Below, piece by piece: positions 7,761 to 16,829 of a DNA stretch of 64,000 bases. Within the stretch, counting starts at the first letter, position 1; every line of letters starts with the position of its first letter. The translations under genes and the position numbers were made by a program. The stretch lies in assembly GCF_035994945.1 (NCBI RefSeq), contig NZ_CP108677.1, positions 5,084,001-5,148,000 of the forward strand, given 5' to 3'. The stretch is from Streptomyces sp. NBC_01216. GTDB lineage: Bacteria; Actinomycetota; Actinomycetes; Streptomycetales; Streptomycetaceae. Under the pieces are notes generated by a model. That model ran no database searches and was not told where the DNA came from. It saw only the letters and a program-made list of their open reading frames with translations.

Positions 7761-8527
7761 TGCCGCGCCACTTCGTCGACCTGGACGGGGCCAACGCCCT
7801 GCCCACCGGCCACTTCCAGATGACCGCCCGGATCGTCCGCGACCTCGTCGCGCACGCGGCGACCGGCGTCGTCCACGGCCCGGCCGGCACCGGCAAGACC
7901 TTCGCCGTCGAAGCCGCCCTCGAAGCCCTCGACGCGCTCCCCGCCGTCGACCGGCCCCAGGTGTGCCTGCTGACCTTCCCCTCCCGCCCGACCATGCGCA
8001 TGATCGCCGACCAGCTGCTGCGCGAACTCACCGGCGCGGACACCCCCACCTCCCGCAACCGCTTCGACCTCACCACCAAACTGGTCGGCCTGCTCGCCAC
8101 CCCGATGCGCCTGGTCGTCGTCGACGAGGCCCAGCGGCTGAACGGCGACTGCATCGAGCTGCTGCGCCACCTCCACGACCACCCCAAGACCCGCTTCGCG
8201 CTGCTCTACGTCGGCGGCGACGGCTGCTGGGAGGTCCTGTCCAAGGAACCGATGCTCCGCTCCCGCGTCTTCCGCCGCCTGCCCTTCTCACCCCTCGCCC
8301 CGGCCAAGGTGCCCGCCCTGATGCGCCGCTACCACCCCATCTACCAGGGCGCCGACGACGAGCTGCTGCACGAGGTCGACGCCTCCTACGGGCACGGCAC
8401 CATGCGCGACTGGGCCGTCTTCACCCACACCGCCGCCGCCCTGTGCGCCGAGCAGAACCTGACCACCGTCGACCAGACCACGGTGCACAACGCCTACTCC
8501 CTCCTCGGCGGCGGCCTGCGTGACTGA
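7760..8527 (+). CDS. tniB: TniB-like AAA ATPase
   Basis: 255 aa with Walker A GPAGTGKT (about residues 40-47) and Walker B LVVVDEAQRL (D122, E123), followed by sensor-type residues, as in TniB/MuB/TnsC transposition regulators. These ATPases bind target DNA and activate the transposase. ATG 7760 overlaps the tniA stop and the 3' end overlaps the next GTG at 8520. A much longer upstream frame extension is only the shadow of tniA. Confidence 0.92.
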   Translation: MPRHFVDLDGANALPTGHFQMTARIVRDLVAHAATGVVHGPAGTGKTFAVEAALEALDALPAVDRPQVCLLTFPSRPTMRMIADQLLRELTGADTPTSRNRFDLTTKLVGLLATPMRLVVVDEAQRLNGDCIELLRHLHDHPKTRFALLYVGGDGCWEVLSKEPMLRSRVFRRLPFSPLAPAKVPALMRRYHPIYQGADDELLHEVDASYGHGTMRDWAVFTHTAAALCAEQNLTTVDQTTVHNAYSLLGGGLRD

Positions 8528-10046
8528 GACCCTCCCCGCCGCCGAGCAGACCGAAGACCCCGCCGCCCGGCCGGTCGTCCCGCGCCGCACGGTCCGCGTC
8601 GTCATCGACGCCGGCGACGACCCGGGCCTCAACCGCCGCCTGGCCGCCCTCGAAGCCGCGAGCCGGATCGTGGTCCGCCCCAACCCCGTACGATCCACCA
8701 CCGACCTGGTGTGGGACGTCCTGGCCGCCGCGGGCAAGAACCCCGCCGCCGTCCACTCCCCGCGCCTGAGCGTCGCCGACGCGTGGAAGGCCGTCGCCGC
8801 CTGGCTGTCCGCCGCCCATGTCACCGACGTCATCGTGGAACGCGCCCACCGCCTCCTGCCCGGCGAACCGCTCGAACTCGCCAAGCTCGCCGACCGCATA
8901 GACGCCGACCTGTGGCTGATCTGGTCCTCACCCGCCGACCCGACCCGCACCTGCAACTCGATCGAAAGCCTCGGCCGCTCCCGCCGCAACCGCGGCCGCC
9001 TCCCGGCCAGCGGACCCCACCGCCACGTCCGCGTGATCGGCATCAGCATCTTCCACGACCTGCTGTCGCTACCCGCCCCGGCCCACCACCAGCCGCCCCA
9101 CCCCGACGAGCACGCCGACATCGACGCCGACTGGCCGGCCCTGCCGACCGCCGACTTCCCCCTCTTCCTCGCCACCTGCCGCCGCCGCCTCGCCGGAGAC
9201 ACCTTCGACCAGCTCAACCACGCCTACCGCGCCGAAGCACAACGCGCGGACGAGTTCGTACGCCGCCATCGCCACGAGCTGACCCCGAGCCGCACCCCCG
9301 GCGAGTTCCAACGGCAGCTGAACGCCTACCTGCGCGACGAACGCCTCGGCACCGCCGCCAGCGGACGCCTCGCCCTCATCCGCCTCCGCGCCATCCAAGC
9401 CTCCCTGCTCACCCGCGGCGTCCTGCTGCGCTGGCAGTCCGCCGCCCTCGGCCCCGCCGCCCCCGACAAGCTCACCACCTGGCTCACCCCCGGCATCTGC
9501 CGCGCCCTGCGCGCCACCGTCTCCACCCACGCCGCCGCCGTCACCGTGCTCTCCCTGCACCTGACCGCCGCCCCCGACCGCTTCGCCCACCTGCTATGCC
9601 GCAACGTCGACGAACACGGCCAGTACCTGTACCTGCCGACCTTCGCCGACCACGCCCTCTACCTCCGCGCCGACTGGGCCCACCAGCTCGACCGCCGCGA
9701 CGACGACGAGTGCCCCAGCTACGCCCACACCACCGGCAAGACCCTGCTCCCGCCGTACGCGGCCGACATCATCGCCGCCCACCTCGCCCACCGCCGCGCG
9801 GACGGCGCCGGCACCCGCCGCCGCTTCTTCGCCGACCCGAAGAACCCCGCGCTCGACGCCTCCGACCGGGCCCTGACCGAGATGGTCCTGCGCACCTGCC
9901 GCCGCATCGGCGTCGACCCGATCTGGCTCCACCGCGGACACTGCGAAGTCGCCCAGCTCGGCGCGGGCCCCGCCCCGCTCACCGACTGGATGGCAGCCCG
10001 CCGGCTCGACGTGAAGATCCTGACCGACCGGGGAGCCACCCTGTGA
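8520..10046 (+). CDS. Transposon protein of unknown function (508 aa)
   Basis: Third gene of the tni operon, coupled to tniB by overlap and to the next gene by GTGA. The N-terminal 200 residues look like a degenerate ATPase fold (VVIDAGDD, DVIVERAHRL, DLWLIWSSP) but have no Walker A lysine motif. The C-terminal half is Arg/His-rich and ends with IWLHRGHCEVAQLG. I do not recognise a family. It occupies the place of TniQ but lacks the CxxC/HxxC zinc fingers of that family. It is probably a transposition or target-selection factor, by position only. Confidence 0.75.
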   Translation: MTETLPAAEQTEDPAARPVVPRRTVRVVIDAGDDPGLNRRLAALEAASRIVVRPNPVRSTTDLVWDVLAAAGKNPAAVHSPRLSVADAWKAVAAWLSAAHVTDVIVERAHRLLPGEPLELAKLADRIDADLWLIWSSPADPTRTCNSIESLGRSRRNRGRLPASGPHRHVRVIGISIFHDLLSLPAPAHHQPPHPDEHADIDADWPALPTADFPLFLATCRRRLAGDTFDQLNHAYRAEAQRADEFVRRHRHELTPSRTPGEFQRQLNAYLRDERLGTAASGRLALIRLRAIQASLLTRGVLLRWQSAALGPAAPDKLTTWLTPGICRALRATVSTHAAAVTVLSLHLTAAPDRFAHLLCRNVDEHGQYLYLPTFADHALYLRADWAHQLDRRDDDECPSYAHTTGKTLLPPYAADIIAAHLAHRRADGAGTRRRFFADPKNPALDASDRALTEMVLRTCRRIGVDPIWLHRGHCEVAQLGAGPAPLTDWMAARRLDVKILTDRGATL

Positions 10047-10852
10047 CCGACCCCGGCCCCTACAAGCCCCCGCGCTACAAGCCCCGCGGCTGGGGCGAGG
10101 AACTGCGCCGCCGCCAGCACAACGCGGGCATGTCCGCCTGGGAGCTCGCCGACCTCCTCGGCGTCCACGAGCACGACATCTCCCTGGACAACCTGCCCAA
10201 CCAGCCGCTGCGCGTCGTCCTCGAACTCGCCCGCCGCCTCGACCTCCACCCCGGCGACCTCACCCCGTACGCCGCCGAGGTCTACAACCACCCCCTCTAC
10301 TTCGACGCCCAGTTCCCGGCCGAGCCCGCCCCCGGTACCGACACGGACGCCGTCGCCGTTCTCAACGCGCTCGCCCACGCCGGCCGCCCGCTCACCGCCG
10401 ATTTCCTTGCCGAGTCCCTCGGCTGGAGCCTGGACCGCGTCAGCGACGCCATCGAACGCGCCTGGGCCTACCCCCACCTCGCCGGGCCATACGCCCTGCG
10501 GCGCGCGGCCCCCGCACACTTCGCCCTCAGCCCGCGCCTGGACGTCCTCACCGACCGGCAGATGAACTGGGTCCACCCCGCCAACCACACCGAGCCGTGG
10601 CGTCACCCGCGAGATGCGCACTTCCGGCCGCTCCAGCGCGACGTCCTCAGCGACCAGGACGCGGCCGTGCTGTTCCAGGCGTCCTACGAGGGCACCGTCT
10701 CAACCGATCCCGAGGAGCCGATCGCGGCCACCGTCGCGGGCCTGCTCGACGCCGGGCTCCTGATCCGGGCCGACGACGGGACCGCAGTCCTGACCGACGA
10801 CGTCCGCTACAGCCTCCGCCTCACCGACGCCGACGACGTCAGCACCTACTGA
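10043..10852 (+). CDS. Helix-turn-helix protein, terminal transposon gene
   Basis: 269 aa starting at GTG 10043, overlapping the preceding stop. Residues about 15-65 form an XRE-like HTH (ELRRRQHNAGMSAWELADLL). A second winged-helix-like segment lies around residues 110-150 (AHAGRPLTADFLAESLGWS). The stop codon lies inside the first right-end repeat. A relic of a homologue survives at 439-621 next to a relic end, so the gene is a regular part of this transposon family. A role in target choice or regulation is inferred. Confidence 0.75.
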   Translation: MTDPGPYKPPRYKPRGWGEELRRRQHNAGMSAWELADLLGVHEHDISLDNLPNQPLRVVLELARRLDLHPGDLTPYAAEVYNHPLYFDAQFPAEPAPGTDTDAVAVLNALAHAGRPLTADFLAESLGWSLDRVSDAIERAWAYPHLAGPYALRRAAPAHFALSPRLDVLTDRQMNWVHPANHTEPWRHPRDAHFRPLQRDVLSDQDAAVLFQASYEGTVSTDPEEPIAATVAGLLDAGLLIRADDGTAVLTDDVRYSLRLTDADDVSTY

Positions 10853-10919
10853 CACACCTCATGGCAGAACCACTGACATCCAGTGGCAGACTCCGCTGAC
10901 GTCCCGATGGCAGACGACA
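10849..10919 (+). repeat. Transposon right end: three repeats
   Basis: Units at 10849-10872, 10873-10895 and 10896-10919 each begin CTGAC and contain a TGGCAGA-type core; the last ends TGGCAGACGACA. They are inverted relative to the left-end units. The first unit overlaps the stop codon of the last transposon gene. Confidence 0.85.
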
Positions 10920-10924
10920 CCAGT
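10920..10924 (+). repeat. Target site duplication CCAGT (right copy)
   Basis: CCAGT directly after the right terminus, identical to 727-731. Removing 732-10924 would restore one copy and rejoin the flanks. Confidence 0.9.
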
Positions 10925-10987
10925 ACCGGACACGAGTGACCGAGGTTCCCCGTCGTTGATCATGATCTTGAATTGAGAGGACCAAGG

Positions 10988-11008
10988 TATCGTCACTTCG
11001 TGACGATA
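10988..11008. promoter_or_regulatory. Perfect hairpin upstream of the relaxase
   Basis: Arms TATCGTCAC and GTGACGATA flank a 3-nt TTC loop, in an AT-richer gap 44 bp before the relaxase start. This could be the oriT recognition hairpin or an operator. MOBF oriT sites usually carry such an inverted repeat next to nic, but no nic site could be assigned. Confidence 0.5.
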
Positions 11009-11051
11009 CAATCAGCCAAGACGACCGAAACTGGCCGGATGAGAGCGGGGG

Positions 11052-14000
11052 GTGAGCGGGCCGATGGGATGGGTGACCATGATCGGCCCCTCCGACGAGC
11101 AGGTTGAATACCGCCTTACCGGCGGCCACGGATGCGGGAAGTCCACGACGGTCGACGCCGCCACCCTCGTCGCCGCCATCGAGGCCAAGGCCGAAGCGGC
11201 CGGTGCCCCCGTCGCCTCCCTGTTCGCCAACCGCGAGGCCAAGCGCGCCTTCTTCCGCGCCCGCGGGCTCGTCCGCAGCAAGGGCACCGCGCGGTTCACC
11301 GGGTTCGACGCCGTCGAGGTCGCCGCCGCAGCCGGACTCGACGCCCGCGACCTCTATGGCGAACGGGCTCTTCCCCCACGGCCCGTCGACGGACAGGTGG
11401 ACTACCACCTGGACGCCAGCGAACGCCCCCTGGTCTGGATCGGGGGAGGGCTCACCGAGTTCGACATCACGCCCGGCAGCGTCCTCGCCCCCGAGCAGTT
11501 CCAGGCGGCACGGCGCCTCATGCACGGGGAAGACCCCCGGACCGGGCAGACCCTCGTGGAACCCAAGCTGGCCATCGCGCCGGCCGCCAAGCTCCCAGCC
11601 GCCCCGCTGGCCCGCGCCATCCGACGCGCCGCCGCCGAACGCAGCGTGACCCCCGCCTCCCTGCTGGACTCCAAGCGCAAGCAGGACGCTTACCGCCGGA
11701 TGGAGAACCAGATCCAGCGGTTCGGGGAGTCGCACCGCGTGCCCGTCGCCACGGTGCTGAAGCTCGCCGACGCCGTCGGCATCGACGCCGTCGACCTCTA
11801 CGGTGAAGGCGTGGTGGAGAAGGCTGTCGCCGCCGAGGCGGGCGGCCACCTGGACGCCCGTGCGCTCCTTCGCGCAGTCGAGGCCCGCGCCACCGAGATC
11901 GGCCAGGAGCCCGCCGACCTGTTTGACGCCGCGTCCATGAAGCGCCGATACGCCCAGACCGAGGGCCAAGGTGCACGGCGCCTTCGGGACCTGCCGATGG
12001 ACGTCCGCGAAGCCGTCGCGATGGCCAAGGCGGCAGGACTCTCGCCCGAGGACGTGTGGGACGCCGAGGAGATCAAGGCCGCTCTCCTCGAAGGCCGCGT
12101 GCAGGTCGGCAACTTCGGCGCCGACGTCACCTTGGACCTGGCGAAGTCGAAGTCCGCGTTCCTCGCCTACGCGCCCGAGGAGATCGCCGCCCAGGTCGAA
12201 GGCATCTACACAGCCGCCGGCCGCGAGTCCATCGGTGCCCTGGAACGGTGGACCGCGTACGCCATGCGTGGCCACCACGGCGACGGCGACGAAGCCGAGA
12301 CCGTGAAGACGAGTGGGTTCTCCGGCTGGATGATGGTCCACCGTGCCGCCCGCCCGGTGGACGGCGCACCGTATGGAGACCCGCACTTCCACCTGCACTT
12401 CACCCTGGCCAACATGGTCAAGGGTTCCGACGGCAAGTGGTCCACGATGGCCAGCGGGGGCCGAGACCTCCACCGGCACACCCGCGCGACCCAGTCCCTT
12501 ATGAACGCGCGCATCCGCAGGGAGCTGACCGACACATTCGGCATCAGCTTCCGCCGCGAGGAGCGGACCGGCGCGTGGGAGATCGCAGCGATCCCCGAGT
12601 CCACCATCAAGCTCTTCAGCAAGCGCGACAGCCAGGTCCGGGACCTGCTGACGAAACTCGGCATTGACTACGACAGCGCCACGACCCGCGAGCGCACCGC
12701 CGCCTCCACCGCCTCCAAGGCCGCGAAGAACGGCGAAGCCGCCGGAGTCGAGGACGACGTGCTGCGCGCCTACTGGCAGGCCGAAGGCCGCGCTGCCGGT
12801 GACGACCCCGACGCCATCGCAGCCAGCGCGATGGAGCAGGACCGAGCGGACCAGAACCCGTCTCTGGACGAGCTGTGCGCCCAGGTCTTCGACCCGAAGA
12901 CCGGCCTGACCAGCCACTCCAAGGAGTTCACCCACGCCGCCGCCATTTCCGCCGTGTTGGACGCCCTGCCGTACGGCGTCGCGGACGCCGCTGAAGCCGA
13001 ACAGCTCACCAACTCTGTCCTCCGGCACGCCGGGTACGCGGTGCAGCTGAACCCGAAGGGTGCCCAGCACTTCACCCACGCCGACCGTTACACCACGGCG
13101 GATGTCGTCGCGGCGGAAGCTCTGATCGTTTCCGAGGCAACGAACCGGCTCGGCACGCAGGCCGCCGTCGTCACCAGCGACACCGTCGACATGACCTTGT
13201 CCACCGTCGAGGCCCAGCATGGTGGGACCTTCGCGTTCTCCGACGAACAGCGTGCCGTCCTCGAACGGCTGCTTACCGCCGGGCACGGAATCGACGCCGT
13301 GGTGGGCATCGCGGGTTCGGGCAAGACCACGATCATGGACACCGCGAGGCAGGCGTGGGAGGCCCATGGTCTCGTCATCGCCGGCGCGAGTACAGCCGCC
13401 GTCGCCGCCGCGAACCTGAAGGCTGAGGCGGGCATCGAGTCCCGCACCCTTGCGTCGTGGCTCACCGGCATCCGTGCCGGTGGCCCCGGCCTCACCGGCG
13501 TGGACGTGTTGGTCGTGGACGAAGCCGCCATGTGCGATGACCGCGACATCGCTGAACTCCTTACCCACGCCGCGATGACCGGTACGAAGGTCGTCGGCAT
13601 CGGCGACCCGAAGCAGCTCCACTCGCCCGGCATCGGCGGCAGCTTCGCCGCCGTGCACCACATCGTCAGCGGACTCAGCCTCAACGAGAACTTCCGGCAG
13701 AAGGACATGGTCGAGCGCCGTGCCCTGGAACTGTGGCGCGACGACAACCGCGTGGAAGCACTCCGTACCTTCGCCGGAACCGGCCGCGTGCACGCCCTCG
13801 CGGACAAGGACGCCGCCCTCGCCGCGATGCTCACGATCTGGGCCGACAAGCGCGCCGCGCACACCGACGACCACACCGCCGTGCATCAGCTCCTCATGCT
13901 CGCCGCGACCAACGAGATCGTGGAGGAACTGAACGTCGGGGCCCGCGCCCTGCGGAAGGAGAACGGCGACCTCACCGGTCCCGAGCACGCCTACGCGCTG

Positions 14001-15509
14001 CCCGGTGGCGGCGAACTGACTCTGTCCGTCGGTGACCAGGTCCTCCTTCGGATCAACGACTACCGGGGCAAGAAGTCCCGAGGCAACAACCAGGACGTGT
14101 TGAACGGCCTCCGCGGAATCGTGCGGGCCGTGGACGAGGAACGCCGGGTGCTGGTCGAGTGGCGAGAGAAGACCGCGGACGGCCACCGTGACGTCGCCGA
14201 ATGGGTCGATGCCGACTACATCGCACAGGGCGGACTCAGCCTCGGATACGCGATCACCGGCCACAAGTCGCAGGGTCTCAGCGTCCAAGAGGCTCTGGTC
14301 TACGGACCCGGCGCCCAGGCGAATGCGCTCTACACGATGATGTCGCGGGACAAGAAGGAGTCCCACCTCTTCCTGCCGCTCTCCGTCTACGAGACCGACG
14401 CCGACCGTGCCCGCCACGGCGACGCACTCACCGAGCAGGAACAGCTTGACCGCGCCGTCGCCGGCCTCGTGCGCGAGATCGAGAACGGCACCGAGGAACG
14501 CATGATCCTCACCGAACTCCCGAAGAGCGCGGTCCCCGCCCACGTCCGCCAGGCCGTAGCGGATCTGCCGATCCCGCGCGCCCCCGGTGCCGGTGAACCG
14601 CACGACGCGAACACCCCCGAAGAAGCCGCAGCGCCCGAGGTCCGATCCACCCCGGCCACGGCTGGGCGGCACGAGGAGTTGACCGCTCCTCCTGAAGCCG
14701 CGCCGACGGCTGAACGTCCGTATGCCCACCTCAGTAATTCAGCCTTGCGCGACGCTGTGCGAAAGGCGGCGTCGGCAGCGCGCGCCACCAACACGGCGGC
14801 CGGGAAGGCGGAGGCCGCCGCCGATCGTGCCGAGCGGGAGGCTGCTGCCGGATCAGGCCCCAACTCGCTCGCACTCCAACGCCGTCATGAGGCCGTTGCC
14901 GAACGGGCCGTGGCCATCTGCGAAGTCCGAGCGCTGGACAGCACGATCGCTGAACGCACCGCCCGACTGAGCGGCACGCAGGCCCGGATCGAAGGTCTCG
15001 AACGGCAGCTGGCCGCGACGGGCCGTTTCGGGCGCTCCGCGCTCCGCGGTGACGAGCGTGCTGCGGTCGAGGCGGACCGGGAGGCACTGCTTCGTACCCG
15101 TGAGGAGACAGGGCAGGAGCTGGAGCAGATGCGTACGCGGCTCCAGGATGTTGCTGGGCAGGCCGGACCCGTCGGTGAACACGAAGCTGTGCTGACGGAA
15201 GCGGACATGTCGCCGCAGGAGAAGGCCGCACTGCTTCGGCGGGCCAAGGACAAGGACAACGGGGCCGCCAAGCAGCTTCGGGCCGAGGCCATCAAGGCTC
15301 GCAGCACTGCTCGTGGCGCGGACCACCGCGTGTCCGGTCTTCAGAAGGAGACGAGTTTGCGACACCGGCGCGGGGGTCAGCACGTCGACGTCGGTGAGTC
15401 CGTGGCGCCCACATCTCCGAGCCCCGATTCCTCGTACGCCAGCCGAACTGCGATGGACCACACGCAGCCTGCACTGCCGGACAGCGCTCACGACGCGCCG
15501 CCCGTGTAG
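11052..15509 (+). CDS. MOBF relaxase-helicase (TrwC/TraA type)
   Basis: A 1485-aa conjugation initiator. The relaxase half includes the three-His metal motif HFHLHF at about residue 445 in a PYGDP context. The helicase half has Walker A GIAGSGKT (about 752-759), VLVVDEAAM (about 818) and the late motif GYAITGHKSQG of RecD-like helicases. The C-terminal 250 residues are coiled-coil and charged. The N-terminus has Tyr-containing EQVEYRLTGG and QVDYHLDASE; the nicking Tyr was not assigned. GTG 11052 is used, but ATG 11064 or GTG 11073 are possible. It would nick oriT and unwind the transferred strand. Confidence 0.9.
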   Translation: MSGPMGWVTMIGPSDEQVEYRLTGGHGCGKSTTVDAATLVAAIEAKAEAAGAPVASLFANREAKRAFFRARGLVRSKGTARFTGFDAVEVAAAAGLDARDLYGERALPPRPVDGQVDYHLDASERPLVWIGGGLTEFDITPGSVLAPEQFQAARRLMHGEDPRTGQTLVEPKLAIAPAAKLPAAPLARAIRRAAAERSVTPASLLDSKRKQDAYRRMENQIQRFGESHRVPVATVLKLADAVGIDAVDLYGEGVVEKAVAAEAGGHLDARALLRAVEARATEIGQEPADLFDAASMKRRYAQTEGQGARRLRDLPMDVREAVAMAKAAGLSPEDVWDAEEIKAALLEGRVQVGNFGADVTLDLAKSKSAFLAYAPEEIAAQVEGIYTAAGRESIGALERWTAYAMRGHHGDGDEAETVKTSGFSGWMMVHRAARPVDGAPYGDPHFHLHFTLANMVKGSDGKWSTMASGGRDLHRHTRATQSLMNARIRRELTDTFGISFRREERTGAWEIAAIPESTIKLFSKRDSQVRDLLTKLGIDYDSATTRERTAASTASKAAKNGEAAGVEDDVLRAYWQAEGRAAGDDPDAIAASAMEQDRADQNPSLDELCAQVFDPKTGLTSHSKEFTHAAAISAVLDALPYGVADAAEAEQLTNSVLRHAGYAVQLNPKGAQHFTHADRYTTADVVAAEALIVSEATNRLGTQAAVVTSDTVDMTLSTVEAQHGGTFAFSDEQRAVLERLLTAGHGIDAVVGIAGSGKTTIMDTARQAWEAHGLVIAGASTAAVAAANLKAEAGIESRTLASWLTGIRAGGPGLTGVDVLVVDEAAMCDDRDIAELLTHAAMTGTKVVGIGDPKQLHSPGIGGSFAAVHHIVSGLSLNENFRQKDMVERRALELWRDDNRVEALRTFAGTGRVHALADKDAALAAMLTIWADKRAAHTDDHTAVHQLLMLAATNEIVEELNVGARALRKENGDLTGPEHAYALPGGGELTLSVGDQVLLRINDYRGKKSRGNNQDVLNGLRGIVRAVDEERRVLVEWREKTADGHRDVAEWVDADYIAQGGLSLGYAITGHKSQGLSVQEALVYGPGAQANALYTMMSRDKKESHLFLPLSVYETDADRARHGDALTEQEQLDRAVAGLVREIENGTEERMILTELPKSAVPAHVRQAVADLPIPRAPGAGEPHDANTPEEAAAPEVRSTPATAGRHEELTAPPEAAPTAERPYAHLSNSALRDAVRKAASAARATNTAAGKAEAAADRAEREAAAGSGPNSLALQRRHEAVAERAVAICEVRALDSTIAERTARLSGTQARIEGLERQLAATGRFGRSALRGDERAAVEADREALLRTREETGQELEQMRTRLQDVAGQAGPVGEHEAVLTEADMSPQEKAALLRRAKDKDNGAAKQLRAEAIKARSTARGADHRVSGLQKETSLRHRRGGQHVDVGESVAPTSPSPDSSYASRTAMDHTQPALPDSAHDAPPV

Positions 15510-15869
15510 AGGGCGCCTGAGACTGCCTAGGGCTCATGCCAGGTATGAACCCGACGCGAGAGCGGTACCGCAGCGTGATCTCGTGACCCGAGCGGCAGGT
15601 GGAGGGGCGCTCGGGCCGCGACGTAGTAGACGGACCACGGTTCGCCGTAGAAATGACGGCGCAGCCGGCACGGTGAGGCCCTCGGCCGGATGCGCCCAGA
15701 GGTGTCCTGTGAGCCGGTCCCGTATCTCACGCAATGGCGCCGATGGCGTCGCAGTCGGGTGACTTTGGCCCCGGCTGCAGCGCGCCAATGAGCCGTACGC
15801 AATGATGGAGACGGCCCGTGAATACCACTCCTTCGAACAGCACTGGGCCACGAGTAGAAGGAATCCCTC
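15510..15869. other. Intergenic region, no supported gene
   Basis: 360 bp between the relaxase and the DprA-like gene. Frames on either strand have no codon bias or recognisable product. The promoter of the dprA-like pair should lie here; the 3' part (15790-15865) is slightly AT-richer. Confidence 0.4.
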
Positions 15870-16829
15870 ATGAATGACGTCTCGACACAGCAGGAGAACC
15901 TGCTGACCCTATGCGCGCTGCACCATGATGGCGCGACCGTGGACTGGCACGTGATCGCCCGTACCTGCCAGTCGCAGGCGGGGCTGGAAGCTCTCCAGGC
16001 CGGGGAGATCCCCGAGGACTCCGTCGCTGCCCGCAAGTCCCTGCCCGTCCTGCGGGGCGGCCTCGAAGCCCAGGACAAATCGCGTGAACGCGTGGCGTCC
16101 GAGCTGGCGGCGGCCGAGAAGGCTGGGGCCCGGCTGGTCACCGTCCTCGATGAGGAATATCCGGCGAACCTGCGGCTGGTGCCGAACCTTCCCCCGTTCC
16201 TGTTCTACCTCGGGGAACTGGAGCAGCGTGATGCCCGCTCGATCGCGGTGGTCGGAACCCGGGGGGCCTCTGAGGAGGGTCTGCGCCGGGCGGCCCGTAT
16301 GACGCGGGGCCTGGTCGAGCACGGTGTGGTGATCTTCAGTGGTCTGGCGAAGGGCATCGACACCGCTGCGCACAAGGCGACGCTGGAGGCTGGCGGGCGC
16401 ACCCTTGCCGTGATGGGCACGGGTATTGCGGCACGCGTCTACCCGGCGGAGAACAAGCCGCTGGCGGAGAAGATCGTGGAAGACGGAGGGGCGATCCTGT
16501 CCCAGTTCTGGCCGACGAGCCCGCCCGCCCGCTGGACGTTCCCACGCCGCAACGTCGTCACCTCGGGCGCCAGCATGGGCAGCGTGGTCATCGAGGCGTC
16601 CAGCACCTCCGGCGCGAAGATGCAGGCCCGGATCGCGGCCGAGCACGGCAAGCAGGTGTTCCTGCTCCGCTCGCTGGCGGCGACCCAGCCGTGGGCGGCG
16701 AAGATGATCGCCGACGGCCGGGCCGTAGAGGTCGCCGAGCTGAACGATGTGATTAAACGCCTCGGGAGTCCCGAGCGCGTCCGGAAGGCAAGCCAGCAGC
16801 GTATCCAGCTCGCTCTGGCGGGCCTGTGA
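15870..16829 (+). CDS. DprA/Smf-like ssDNA-binding Rossmann protein
   Basis: 319 aa. The DprA Rossmann fold is clear: SIAVVGTRGAS (about 124-134), SGLAKGIDTAAH (157-168), VMGTGI and YPAENKPLAE, ILSQFWPTSPP, FPRRNVVTSGAS, and EASSTSGA. The N-terminus of about 100 residues is helical; no C-terminal DprA winged helix is seen. DprA binds incoming single-stranded DNA and loads RecA. Its stop overlaps the start of a ComF-like phosphoribosyltransferase gene, so the two are co-translated. Position behind a relaxase suggests handling or sensing of ssDNA; a defence or anti-defence role is inference. Confidence 0.88.
   Translation: MNDVSTQQENLLTLCALHHDGATVDWHVIARTCQSQAGLEALQAGEIPEDSVAARKSLPVLRGGLEAQDKSRERVASELAAAEKAGARLVTVLDEEYPANLRLVPNLPPFLFYLGELEQRDARSIAVVGTRGASEEGLRRAARMTRGLVEHGVVIFSGLAKGIDTAAHKATLEAGGRTLAVMGTGIAARVYPAENKPLAEKIVEDGGAILSQFWPTSPPARWTFPRRNVVTSGASMGSVVIEASSTSGAKMQARIAAEHGKQVFLLRSLAATQPWAAKMIADGRAVEVAELNDVIKRLGSPERVRKASQQRIQLALAGL

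Larger units (their letters stand above)
732..10919 (+). mobile_element. 10.19-kb Tn5053/Tn552-like DDE transposon
   Basis: The element is bounded by inverted termini, TGTCGTCTGCCA on the left and TGGCAGACGACA on the right, and flanked by CCAGT on both sides. The left end has two 24-bp repeats and the right end has three. It encodes a D,D35E transposase, a TniB-like ATPase, a 508-aa protein, an HTH protein and a serine resolvase with small companions. Cargo includes a cold-shock protein and a beta-propeller protein, plus a nested 799-bp element. The gene set resembles the Tn5053 (tniABQR) and Tn552 families, but no TniQ-like zinc-finger protein is apparent. Confidence 0.88.

Noticed and set aside
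8711..10042. Long plus-strand frame leading into the terminal HTH gene
   Set aside because: The part before 10043 is an Arg/Pro-rich shadow of the 508-aa gene. The real gene starts at GTG 10043 with a GTGA overlap.
9835..10046. Tyrosine-recombinase-like C-terminus of the 508-aa protein (IWLHRGHCEVAQLG)
   Set aside because: The surrounding Arg, His and Tyr catalytic pattern of integrases is not present; the likeness is too short.
10839..14729. Very long minus-strand open frame of about 1296 codons
   Set aside because: It lies antisense to the relaxase-helicase gene, whose plus-strand product has clear motifs. High GC keeps the antisense frame open.
15534..15851. Possible minus-strand gene between relaxase and DprA-like gene
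   Set aside because: No ribosome site, weak codon bias and no recognisable domain.
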